64,000 bases of DNA from Magnetococcus marinus MC-1 (GTDB lineage Bacteria > Pseudomonadota > Magnetococcia > Magnetococcales > Magnetococcaceae): contig NC_008576.1 of NCBI RefSeq assembly GCF_000014865.1, positions 3,687,001 to 3,751,000 on the forward strand, written 5' to 3'. Below are positions 17,109 through 25,668 of the stretch, piece after piece (position 1 is the stretch's first letter; each line of letters begins with the position of its first letter). Position numbers and translations under genes: made by a program. The notes under the pieces were generated by a model. It saw only the letters and a list, made by a program, of their open reading frames with translations, was not told the DNA's origin and searched no databases.

Positions 17109-18635
17109 ATGACCCAGGCCCAGCAACCGCACAAGCAGAGCGAACCCAATGACCAAGCGTCGCGTGCTGATGCCATTACCGCGATTGCAGGGGGGCGTAC
17201 GCTAGGGGGGGTGCAGCGTTCGGCGCTCATTGAGATCGCCCTCTTTTTTGCGCTTGTGTTTAGCATTGATTTTGGTCTGTTTGACGGCAGCCGTTTTGCC
17301 CAGGTAGCCCCCCACCCCTACTGGTTTATTGTGATTGTGATTAGCGTCCAGTATGGCACCACCGAGGGGCTGCTGGCGGCGATTTCTGCCACCGTGGCGC
17401 TGCGTAGCTGGAACATTCCCCAACCCACCTTTAACCAAGAGGTGTTTGACTATCTGCTGCTGCTCATGCGTCAACCCATGATGTGGTTAATGGCCGCAGT
17501 GCTTATGGGAGAGCTACGCACGCGGCAGAAACGTTTTCAACTTGAACTACGGGATGCTCTGCTTGAAACCCGTGAGCGGGAACAGCGCATTACCGAAGCC
17601 TACAACCGCGTCAACCGCACCAAAGAGATGTTAGAGACCCGTGCCGCCGGGCAGATGCGCACCGTGGTGAGCTCTATTCAGGCGGCCAAAGCGGTAGAGC
17701 AGCAGGAGCCCGCCTTGGTTATGAATGGCGCGGCGGATATTGTGGCTCAGGTTCTCAACCCCAAAAAATTCTCGCTGTTTGCCCTGGACAAGGGCGGCTT
17801 AAAGATGCGTATCAGCCGTGGTTGGGATGGCGATGAACGGTTTAAAACCAGCTTGCCAGAGTCCAGCGCCCTCTATCAAAGGGTCGTTGGGCAGCATGAA
17901 TTTTTATCGGTGGTGAAATCTGACCAACGGGACGCGCTGGATGGCGAAGGCATGCTGGTAGGCCCGCTGCTCTCCAAAGAGACAGGCACTGTCTCTGGGG
18001 TGATGAAGCTGGAAGAGCTTGGTTTTATGGATCTTAATGTGAGCACCGTCGAAAACTTTAAAGCGCTGTGCGAATGGATTGGCACCTCACTGGACAATGC
18101 CAACCGCTACCAGAACGCCAAATCCGACAGTGTGCTCAACCATGAGCATCAGCTTTTTTCCTTTGGCTTTTTTCCCAAACAAGTTCAGCTTTTCACCAGT
18201 TTGGCGCGACGGCTTAAATTTGAGGTCTGCCTCGTTATTATCCGTTTGGAGAATGCCGACGACCTTAATTTAGAGGAGCGGCGCAAGGTACCTCCAGTGC
18301 TCAGCGAGGCTTTGCGTACGGTCATGCGTAATACCGACATGGCCTTTGACTATGAGCGCCCCGGTTACGATTTTGCCCTGTTACTGCCCGCCACGCCGGT
18401 TAAAAATTTACACTTTGTGTTAAAAAAGCTGGATGAAGCCATTGAAACCTTAATTCGGCCTACGGCCCCCCGGGCCAAATTTTCCATTCAGACCCAGATC
18501 CTACACCAAGAAGAGGCGCCGCCCGAGCATGCCCCCAGCCCATCCATGCTGGATGGCACCCCACCCGTTGCCACCGCTGGCCACGTTGCGGGGCCGCAGG
18601 GGTTACCTCTCGCTACCGAGTCATCGCCCCCGTGA
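17109..18635 (+). CDS. pelD: PelD inner-membrane c-di-GMP receptor
   Basis: 508 residues from ATG 17109, 16 bp after pelC; the longer frame upstream overlaps pelC and is not likely used. About four membrane segments lie within residues 40-140, then a coiled-coil linker (about 140-185), a GAF domain (about 190-330) and a degenerate GGDEF-like domain (about 345-475). The catalytic motif is replaced by PGYDF. An RNTD sequence, fitting the RxxD inhibitory-site consensus used by PelD to bind c-di-GMP, lies just upstream of it, although the spacing is seven residues rather than five. PelD is known to activate Pel polymerisation when c-di-GMP is bound. A Pro-rich tail of about 35 residues follows. 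The stop overlaps the pelE start. Confidence 0.93.
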   Translation: MTQAQQPHKQSEPNDQASRADAITAIAGGRTLGGVQRSALIEIALFFALVFSIDFGLFDGSRFAQVAPHPYWFIVIVISVQYGTTEGLLAAISATVALRSWNIPQPTFNQEVFDYLLLLMRQPMMWLMAAVLMGELRTRQKRFQLELRDALLETREREQRITEAYNRVNRTKEMLETRAAGQMRTVVSSIQAAKAVEQQEPALVMNGAADIVAQVLNPKKFSLFALDKGGLKMRISRGWDGDERFKTSLPESSALYQRVVGQHEFLSVVKSDQRDALDGEGMLVGPLLSKETGTVSGVMKLEELGFMDLNVSTVENFKALCEWIGTSLDNANRYQNAKSDSVLNHEHQLFSFGFFPKQVQLFTSLARRLKFEVCLVIIRLENADDLNLEERRKVPPVLSEALRTVMRNTDMAFDYERPGYDFALLLPATPVKNLHFVLKKLDEAIETLIRPTAPRAKFSIQTQILHQEEAPPEHAPSPSMLDGTPPVATAGHVAGPQGLPLATESSPP

Positions 18636-19804
18636 GCACCGCCCTCGAAAAAGAGATCCAAGAGCGCGAAGCACACCAACAGTGCGAGGATGAGAGTGTT
18701 GGCTCCCGCGCGCCCCTGCACAATGCCCTACTTATGGCTTTGGCGGTGATCAGTAGCTTGATTGAGTTGTGGCTGTTTTATCGTCTGGCCATGGCAGAGG
18801 CCAATCTGGAACCCCTGCCCTGGGCTGAGGTGATCGGTATACATGTGGGTTGGGTGGCGTTTATGAGCCTCCTGGCCTACCGCCCCATCAAGCAAGGTTG
18901 CGGCAAGGGAATCTATATTTTGCTCATTGGCAGCACCCTGTTTTTAGGTTTTATCGGGGCCATGGGCAGCGCCATCACCATGGTGCTCTACTGGGAGTAT
19001 GCCCGCCACACCACCTCGTTTGACGAGTGGTATGAAGCCCTTTTCCCCGAGGAGGAGGTCAGCGAGGCCCGCACCTTGGCCAATAAACTGGAGGCCAGCG
19101 GCACGGGGGGAGAGGGCAGTTTGACCCCTTTTAATGATATTCTCAACCACGGCAGCCAGCGCCAAAAACAGAGCATGATCGCCCTCATTAGCCGTAATTT
19201 TAAACCCGCCTTTGCACCTGTATTAAACCGAGCGCTCAACGACCCCGACAACTCCATTCGCGTGCAGGCGGCTACCGCCGCCACCTTTGTGGAAAATGGC
19301 TTTCTTAAACAGGCCATGGCACTTGAAGAGCAGCTTAAAGAAGCCCCAGAGAATGCTGAAATTTTATTGGCATTGGCCAGTCACTATGATGACTACGCCT
19401 ATACCGGGCTGCTGGATTTTGAACGGGAGCAACAAAACCGCGACAAAGCCATTGAGCTTTACCAGTTGTATTTGCTTGAGGACAAGGATAACACCCGTGT
19501 TCATAATGCCCTGGGACGTAATCTACTAAAAAATGAACGGTTTGAAGAAGCTCGCACCTTTTTGGAGCATCTTCTTCAAGAGGGTCACGCCCCAAAATCT
19601 CTCTACCTGTGGTATATGGAGTGCCTGTTTCATTTGCAAGATTATGATGCCCTCGGAGAGGCGGCTGACCAGCTGGTGGAAAAATATGGCGACATGGCTT
19701 TTCCGGCCCATATCATGGAAACGGTCCTGTTTTGGCACCACCGCCGTGACAATGGGCAACCGTCACCACCCCTTTCCTCCGTACCAGCCGAGGGGCAGGC
19801 ATGA
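18632..19804 (+). CDS. pelE: PelE inner-membrane TPR protein
   Basis: 390 residues from a GTG start at 18632 that overlaps the pelD stop (GTGA). Membrane segments lie at about 30-50, 65-85 and 92-115, followed by a cytoplasmic helical domain with HEAT/TPR-like repeats (NDPDNSIRVQAATAATF, then NERFEEARTFLEHLLQEG). This matches PelE, which bridges PelD, PelF and PelG in the synthase complex. The stop overlaps the pelF ATG. No catalytic motif is seen or expected. Confidence 0.88.
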   Translation: MSTALEKEIQEREAHQQCEDESVGSRAPLHNALLMALAVISSLIELWLFYRLAMAEANLEPLPWAEVIGIHVGWVAFMSLLAYRPIKQGCGKGIYILLIGSTLFLGFIGAMGSAITMVLYWEYARHTTSFDEWYEALFPEEEVSEARTLANKLEASGTGGEGSLTPFNDILNHGSQRQKQSMIALISRNFKPAFAPVLNRALNDPDNSIRVQAATAATFVENGFLKQAMALEEQLKEAPENAEILLALASHYDDYAYTGLLDFEREQQNRDKAIELYQLYLLEDKDNTRVHNALGRNLLKNERFEEARTFLEHLLQEGHAPKSLYLWYMECLFHLQDYDALGEAADQLVEKYGDMAFPAHIMETVLFWHHRRDNGQPSPPLSSVPAEGQA

Positions 19805-21513
19805 GCCATTCACACTCCACTTTACCGACCCCCCAAGCCGATGCCGATGGCTTTGTGGCAGATATCTGTCTGATTGTGGAAGGCACCTACCCCTATGTGG
19901 CGGGGGGGGTCTCTGGCTGGGCCCATGATCTTATCCAAACCCAGTCCAACCACAGCTTTCATCTATTGGCCATTCTCCCCCAAGGGGCAGAACTCAAACT
20001 ACGCTATGCCCTACCCAGCAATGTCACCGGCATCACCCATATCTGGTTAGCCCCCGAGGGTAAGCACACGCTACCTCGGTTTAAGGGCAAAAAAATCTGT
20101 CAGGCTCTGCAACCGGAGATTGCCCGTTTTCAGAGCAAGGGCGGGCTGGAGTCCATGCGTCGGTTGCTGGCCATTATCGAGCCCTACCGCGCCAAGTTAA
20201 GCCGCAACAATCTGCTTAACGATCTGCACGCATGGCATATGACCGTGACGCTTTATAAAGCGTTGTTAGGCCAGGGGCCTTTTTTGGACTTTTTCTGGAC
20301 GTGGCGCTTTTTGGGGGGCAACCTCTTCACGGCGCTGCTCTGCGAGCTGCCCAAGTGCCGCAGCTATCATGCGGTCTCCACCGGCTATGCAGGTCTGCTG
20401 CTGGCCCGTTGTCACCTGCAATACAGCCGCCCGGCCATTGTCACCGAGCACGGCATCTATACCAATGAGCGGCGCATTGAGATTACCATGGCCGATTGGC
20501 TCTATGATCAGCCTAAAGCAGACCTACAGGTGGAAAAACTGGATAAGGATGTTAAAAGCCTGTGGATTGATGCCTTCGCTGCCTACTCACTCACCTGTTA
20601 TGAGGCGTGCCACCAGATTCTCACCCTCTACGGCGGCAACCAAAAATTTCAGTTGGCCGATGGGGCTGACCCTGCCCGCATGCGTATTATCCCCAATGGT
20701 ATCCATTGGCAATCCTTTGCGGATATTCCCAGCAACCGGGGGCAACGTCCCCCCACCGTTGCCCTGATTGGGCGGGTGGTCCCCATTAAGGATGTGAAAA
20801 GCTTTATCCGTGCCTGTGGCATTTTGCGTAAAACGGTACCCCATGCGGTGGCCTATGTGATGGGCCCCACCGAGGAAGACCCCCACTATTTTGATGAGTG
20901 TACCGATATTATTAGCCACCAAGGGCTGGAAGAGATGATCACCTTTACCGGGCGGGTCAATCTAAAAGAGTGGATGGGTAAGATTGATCTCTTGGTGCTC
21001 ACCTCCATCAGCGAGGGGCAACCCTTGGTCATTCTGGAGGCGGGCTCTGCGGGTGTCCCCTCCGTCACCACCGATGTGGGGGGGTGTCGCGAGATGATCG
21101 AGGGCATGGCCGATGAAGAGCCCCCTCTGGGTCCCGGCGGCGAAGTAACCGAGGTCTCTAACCCCGCCGCCACCGCCCGCGCCATGGCGCGTCTGCTCAC
21201 CGATTCCGCTTGGTATGAGCAGTGCTCAACCGCCATCAAGGCACGGGTTATCCGTTATTATGCCCAGGAGGATCTGGCCAAAGCCTATGGTGAGATCTAC
21301 GCCCAGTTGGTGCAGATGCCCGATGTACAGCGCCAAGGGGCTGACCCTAACACACCGGATGAAGAGAACCCACAAGGGTTCACCGATCACCAACCAGCCC
21401 ACGAACCAACCGCACCCGCCGCGCAACACGGCCCAGCCTCCGGTGATAAGGGGCCGTCTGCCAACCAGCCCCCACCCCCGCATCCACGCCCTACCCCGGC
21501 AGCAGAGGAGTAA
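19801..21513 (+). CDS. pelF: PelF glycosyltransferase (GT4 family)
   Basis: 570 residues, coupled to pelE by ATGA. The N-terminus contains ADICLIVEGTYPYVAGGVSG, a hallmark of PelF. A GT-B fold follows, with VALIGRVVPIKDVKSFI and the donor-site EX7E motif EGQPLVILE. PelF is the cytosolic polymerase of the Pel pathway. After about residue 500 there is a tail of about 65 residues rich in Pro, Ala, His and Gln that goes beyond the catalytic fold. Similar Pro-rich extensions occur on PelC, PelD and the barrel protein here. Confidence 0.94.
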   Translation: MSHSHSTLPTPQADADGFVADICLIVEGTYPYVAGGVSGWAHDLIQTQSNHSFHLLAILPQGAELKLRYALPSNVTGITHIWLAPEGKHTLPRFKGKKICQALQPEIARFQSKGGLESMRRLLAIIEPYRAKLSRNNLLNDLHAWHMTVTLYKALLGQGPFLDFFWTWRFLGGNLFTALLCELPKCRSYHAVSTGYAGLLLARCHLQYSRPAIVTEHGIYTNERRIEITMADWLYDQPKADLQVEKLDKDVKSLWIDAFAAYSLTCYEACHQILTLYGGNQKFQLADGADPARMRIIPNGIHWQSFADIPSNRGQRPPTVALIGRVVPIKDVKSFIRACGILRKTVPHAVAYVMGPTEEDPHYFDECTDIISHQGLEEMITFTGRVNLKEWMGKIDLLVLTSISEGQPLVILEAGSAGVPSVTTDVGGCREMIEGMADEEPPLGPGGEVTEVSNPAATARAMARLLTDSAWYEQCSTAIKARVIRYYAQEDLAKAYGEIYAQLVQMPDVQRQGADPNTPDEENPQGFTDHQPAHEPTAPAAQHGPASGDKGPSANQPPPPHPRPTPAAEE

Positions 21514-21516
21514 TCC

Positions 21517-22899
21517 ATGGCTGGTATTGGCTTTGTACTACGCAACCTAACCTATAAAGATAACCTAATGGGGTTGCTGGCGGGCTTTGGTTATTCGGCG
21601 TTGGTGGCAACGGGTCCTTGGTTGTTTACCATTCTCTCCCTATCGGGCTCCATGGCGTTGGGTTCGCTGTTTACCACCTTTGAGCAGCAGTCTACCTTTC
21701 GTATTATTGTCATCTACAATTTTGCCTTTTCATTGGTCTTTTCGGGACCGGTGGTGATGGTCATCACCCGCTATTTGGCCGACCTTATTTACACCCGCAA
21801 GGTTGAACATGTGCCGGGCACTCTGCTGGGCGGGTTGATCTTGCTGTTTGTCCTACAGGCCCCTTTGGCCATTGGCTTTTATATTTTTGCCGCCGATTTA
21901 GAGGTAAGCAACCGCATCCATGGACTGAGCAACTATTTTTTAATCACGGGCATCTGGTTGGTTACGGTCTTTATTACCGCTCTAAAGGACTACAAATTTA
22001 TTATTCGTATTTTTATCATGGGCATGACCTTGGGCACCCTGAGCAACCCCATTCTCTCTATGGAGTTCGGGGTTGCGGGCATGTTGTTTGGCTTTAATGT
22101 GGGTCTGGCGGTGATCTTTTTTGCCCTGACCGCGCGGGTGTTTGCGGAGTACCCCTATAAGGTACGTCGGCTGTTTCGGTTTCTGCCCTACTTCCGCAAA
22201 TATTGGGATCTGGCATTGATTGGCCTGTTTTTTAATATGGCCGCCTGGATGGATAAATGGATCATGTGGCTCGCCCCAGAGAGTGAGCAACTGGTGGGGG
22301 GCTTTCCCTCTTACCCCAATTATGACAGCGCCATGTTTCTTGCTTATCTGACCATTGTGCCCTCGATGGCCTCTTTTGTATTAAGCATGGAGACCAGCTT
22401 TTACGAGCGCTATCTTAAATATTATCGCGACATTCAAAAACATGTCACCTATGAACAGATTGTCGCCAATCAAAAGGATTTGATCCGCTCTATCCATAAC
22501 AGTGGGCGTAATTTTTTTATTTTACAGGGGGGGATTTCGATTACCGCGCTGGTGTTGGCCCCTACCCTTTTTCAGGCTTTTGGGGTCAATTTTTTGCAGT
22601 TGGGCATGTTCCGTTTAGGGGTATTAGGGGCCTTTTATCACGCCATGCTGCTGTTTTTGAACATTGCCCTCTCCTATTTTGATTTTCGGCGTCATGCGCT
22701 GGCCATCAGCGGGGTCTTTTTGCTCACCAATTTTACCTTTTCCCTTATCTCGCTCAAGCAGGGCTTTCCCTACTACGGTTATGGCTATTTTGCTGCCACC
22801 GCCGTCACCTTTGGTTTCTCATTCCTGCTGGTTTTTCACATGCTGCGCAACCTGCCCTTCCACACCTTTATCTCCAGCAACGACTCGGTACGCGGCTAA
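21517..22899 (+). CDS. pelG: PelG polysaccharide transporter
   Basis: 460 residues with about twelve hydrophobic membrane segments. The opening MAGIGFVLRNL and the following ATGPWLFTILSLSG are characteristic of PelG, an inner-membrane protein related to Wzx/MOP flippases that forms the synthase-translocase with PelF, PelD and PelE. It starts 3 bp after the pelF stop and ends the operon; a weak AGGGG-5 nt-CCCCT hairpin at 22912-22926 follows but has no U-run. Confidence 0.93.
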   Translation: MAGIGFVLRNLTYKDNLMGLLAGFGYSALVATGPWLFTILSLSGSMALGSLFTTFEQQSTFRIIVIYNFAFSLVFSGPVVMVITRYLADLIYTRKVEHVPGTLLGGLILLFVLQAPLAIGFYIFAADLEVSNRIHGLSNYFLITGIWLVTVFITALKDYKFIIRIFIMGMTLGTLSNPILSMEFGVAGMLFGFNVGLAVIFFALTARVFAEYPYKVRRLFRFLPYFRKYWDLALIGLFFNMAAWMDKWIMWLAPESEQLVGGFPSYPNYDSAMFLAYLTIVPSMASFVLSMETSFYERYLKYYRDIQKHVTYEQIVANQKDLIRSIHNSGRNFFILQGGISITALVLAPTLFQAFGVNFLQLGMFRLGVLGAFYHAMLLFLNIALSYFDFRRHALAISGVFLLTNFTFSLISLKQGFPYYGYGYFAATAVTFGFSFLLVFHMLRNLPFHTFISSNDSVRG

Positions 22900-22948
22900 A
22901 GCAGGCCGCCAAGGGGCGGAACCCCTCATAATCACGGCAAGCCCCCCT

Positions 22949-24676
22949 TTATCTCTGGGCTTTAACCGCTGCTAAGCGGCGGGCCAGAGGGCATTCTGGC
23001 CAGTTTACCGCTGGGTCGGGCTGATGGCTAAAGGGCTGCACGGAACCGCGCCACGCTACCGCGATCTGCTGCATAGTCTGCTGCACCTGTACCTGCCAAC
23101 CCCGTTCTTGGAGCTGCACCACCCCCTGCTGACGGCTGGGCTGGGCCAATCCTCCATACAGCAGCAGCAAGGCTCGTGCTTGCATGGCCCCAGCCACGTG
23201 GTTAATGGCTTCGGCCTCGCTCTGCGGGACCCCCATCCAACCCATAAAAACCAGATCCCACAGCGCTCCCTCGGGTTGCCCCTTATGCAACGGCTGCGGC
23301 TGCGCATAGAGCCTGACCCGCTCCAGCAGATGTGCCTTGGTTAAGGTCTGCTGGTAGAGGGCCTTCACCTCCGCTTGCTCCAGAGTGGGATCCACCACAT
23401 CCAGCGTGAGCCCCGCTAAAGCCAAGTGTACCACAAACCATAAGGCATGCTGCCCCATGACCAGACCACGCCCTCCGTTTACCGCAAGGGCGTGATTAAA
23501 GATAAGGTGGGCTTCGTCCAAGGTGGAACAGGGCCACGGCACCCCCCCTAGAGAAGCCCCGTAAAAGCGATGGGGGATCTCTGTCCGCAGCGCTAAAGCG
23601 CCAAATTGGAGCGGCTCAACCGCTTGCAAAGAGGGCAATAGTGCACTGGGATCCAGATGCACACCCCCAGGGCTTCGATAATCATGACGCTTCAGCGGGG
23701 CTGCTGGGGTGGGATCAACCGTTGGCGCATCGGTTAACAGACCACAACGACGCAACAAAGCCGCTTCATGGCGGATGAAGCTGAACGCCTGCTTCAAGAT
23801 ATGGTCATCCACCCATGGATTGCACGGTACCCGCCGCACCACCGAGACTGGCAAGAGCTCGTTATCTACCGAAATGGGGCAACGCCCTCCACGGACCACC
23901 GTAGGGTCAGGTGAGGTGGTATGTACAAACAGCACCGGTTTATCACCCAGATAGAGCCGCGCTGAAGGGCTCGATTCATGGCATACCCTACCCTGCACTT
24001 GCTTAAGACGTTCGTCATGCACATTCCAACAATCCCCATCCAGTGGGATAATCTCACCGGACCAGGCGGTCTGTAACAGATAGTTGAAAAAATTTTGTTC
24101 GTGCAAGAAGTGCCCAGGGACATGACGCCCCTCCATGTTTAGGCGCTGCTGCCAATCCCACATTTTATGGGCGATATAAAAACCGGCATTAAAATAGGGC
24201 CAAGCATGGGTCGTGGTGGCGGGATGTGCTGCAAGCATCGCCATAAAAGGGGCAATATTGTGTTTTTCTTGGGTAGCCTCAATAAATCCACCCACGGTCG
24301 CCACCTCTTCGGTTACGGCGGCCATAAAGGGAGCCTCATGCTGCGCACATAGTTCCTGCACCTGAGCCAGCAAATCACCGGTTAAACAGCAATCGCTATC
24401 AATCCACACCACCGTTTCTGGGCGCATCTCCCCCAAAAACTCAGTAATACGCATCTTCTTTTCAAAAGCGTGAATGGTGGGATCCATCGCCGCAGGGCGT
24501 GGCAGCAATATCCCTAAGGCACGAAAAAAATCCTGCACAGGCTGGGACATGCCAAAATCACAGACATACAGTTTGCTTTGGGGGGCGTAGTTGCGCATGC
24601 TTTGCAGCAGCGCAAACAGCGGCATAAGAAAATGGCTGTCTGCCCCTGTAATAAAAACCGGCTGCGGCTCATGCAT
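22949..24676 (-). CDS. Putative glycosyltransferase fused to a methyltransferase-like domain
   Basis: 575 residues. The first 280 or so look like a GT-A fold glycosyltransferase: FITGADSHFLMPLFALLQS at the start, a DxD-type motif in VWIDSDC (Asp93-Ser-Asp95), FNAGFYIAH and HEQNFFNYLL, comparable to GT8-like enzymes. The C-terminal half (about 350-560) has a pattern like a degenerate Rossmann methyltransferase: a GRGLVMGQHALW loop, VVDPTLEQAE as a possible SAM-ribose acidic strand, and LWDLVFMGWMG, but the glycine-rich loop is not canonical. It is the last gene of the minus-strand cluster, tail to tail with pelG. The substrate is unknown. Confidence 0.6.
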   Translation of the reverse strand: MHEPQPVFITGADSHFLMPLFALLQSMRNYAPQSKLYVCDFGMSQPVQDFFRALGILLPRPAAMDPTIHAFEKKMRITEFLGEMRPETVVWIDSDCCLTGDLLAQVQELCAQHEAPFMAAVTEEVATVGGFIEATQEKHNIAPFMAMLAAHPATTTHAWPYFNAGFYIAHKMWDWQQRLNMEGRHVPGHFLHEQNFFNYLLQTAWSGEIIPLDGDCWNVHDERLKQVQGRVCHESSPSARLYLGDKPVLFVHTTSPDPTVVRGGRCPISVDNELLPVSVVRRVPCNPWVDDHILKQAFSFIRHEAALLRRCGLLTDAPTVDPTPAAPLKRHDYRSPGGVHLDPSALLPSLQAVEPLQFGALALRTEIPHRFYGASLGGVPWPCSTLDEAHLIFNHALAVNGGRGLVMGQHALWFVVHLALAGLTLDVVDPTLEQAEVKALYQQTLTKAHLLERVRLYAQPQPLHKGQPEGALWDLVFMGWMGVPQSEAEAINHVAGAMQARALLLLYGGLAQPSRQQGVVQLQERGWQVQVQQTMQQIAVAWRGSVQPFSHQPDPAVNWPECPLARRLAAVKAQR

Positions 24677-24761
24677 ATTTAGACCACCCTCGCAAACAAT
24701 CCATTAATCTCTACCCTCTGCGCAGCTTGGCAGGGCACGACGGCCATGGCACACCCCTGTT

Positions 24762-25553
24762 CTAGCCAACAACCTGTCCTTGACGGGGCAGATAGGCCCG
24801 CGTATGCGACATGCTGTTCATGACCCTTTGTAGATCTTGCACCGCATCCACCCGCTGATACTGCACCTGCATATCCCGATCACGCCCGTGGAAAATACGC
24901 ACCAAACCGTGGGCGACTGCCGGAAAAATATAGCGAAAATTATCCTCTGGTGTGAGCACATGGTAGTGCAGATCGCTCTGCCACACCGCCTGTCTAAAGC
25001 TGGGCTGGTCATGCAAACCACCATAGGTTTGCCCAACAAAAGCCAACTGCTCTTGGTAGATCTGTCGCCATTGTTGCAACAACGCATGCATGGCGGGAGT
25101 CTTGCGATACAGGATCACACCGGTATTAAATTCAGGGAAGCTACTGGGCACACCCGGTAACACCAGCCCAAAACGGCAACTGCGATCTTGCACCTCAAAC
25201 AGGTGGGATAACCGTCCCGGAGCATGGGCCGCCGCCAGATCTACCCGACGCAACAGGGAGAACAGACCCTCGACAGAACCCGCCACATGGGTATCACTGT
25301 CCAAAAACAGTACCTCGTCACCAGGGGCCTGCAACATGGCGCTAATCTTATCCATAAACCCAAAAGAGGGCTGCTCCAACACCACCACCTGATCAAATAG
25401 CGCACTCTCCAAGGGGGCATCACTAAACAGCACCACACGGGCATTTTGCAAATGCGGACGCAATGAGCGGGCACTGTTGAGCGCCTCCTGCCGATAGGCC
25501 TCACCGGTGGCGGCATAGAGAATGGTCCGTTGGCACGTGGTTGCTGCGGTCAT
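24762..25553 (-). CDS. Putative GT-A glycosyltransferase
   Basis: 263 residues, no signal peptide or membrane segment. RTILYAATGEAYRQEALNSA at the N-terminus, VLFLDSDTHV (Asp85-Ser-Asp87, a DxD metal/nucleotide-sugar motif), FPEFNTGVILYRK and LHDQPSFRQAVW follow the order seen in nucleotide-diphospho-sugar transferases of the GT8-like group. Family length is normal. It lies 85 bp upstream (in transcription order) of the fused glycosyltransferase and 115 bp downstream of the TPR-sulfotransferase. Donor and acceptor are unknown. Confidence 0.75.
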   Translation of the reverse strand: MTAATTCQRTILYAATGEAYRQEALNSARSLRPHLQNARVVLFSDAPLESALFDQVVVLEQPSFGFMDKISAMLQAPGDEVLFLDSDTHVAGSVEGLFSLLRRVDLAAAHAPGRLSHLFEVQDRSCRFGLVLPGVPSSFPEFNTGVILYRKTPAMHALLQQWRQIYQEQLAFVGQTYGGLHDQPSFRQAVWQSDLHYHVLTPEDNFRYIFPAVAHGLVRIFHGRDRDMQVQYQRVDAVQDLQRVMNSMSHTRAYLPRQGQVVG

Positions 25554-25668
25554 GCCTTATCTTCTCCCCAAATAAACGGCTGCGAATCACCACGCTTGAT
25601 GGTCAATCTCATCCAATTAAGCCGTTTGCCCCATCATGTGCAAGCCCGGCTTCGCATCCCAACCGCGC

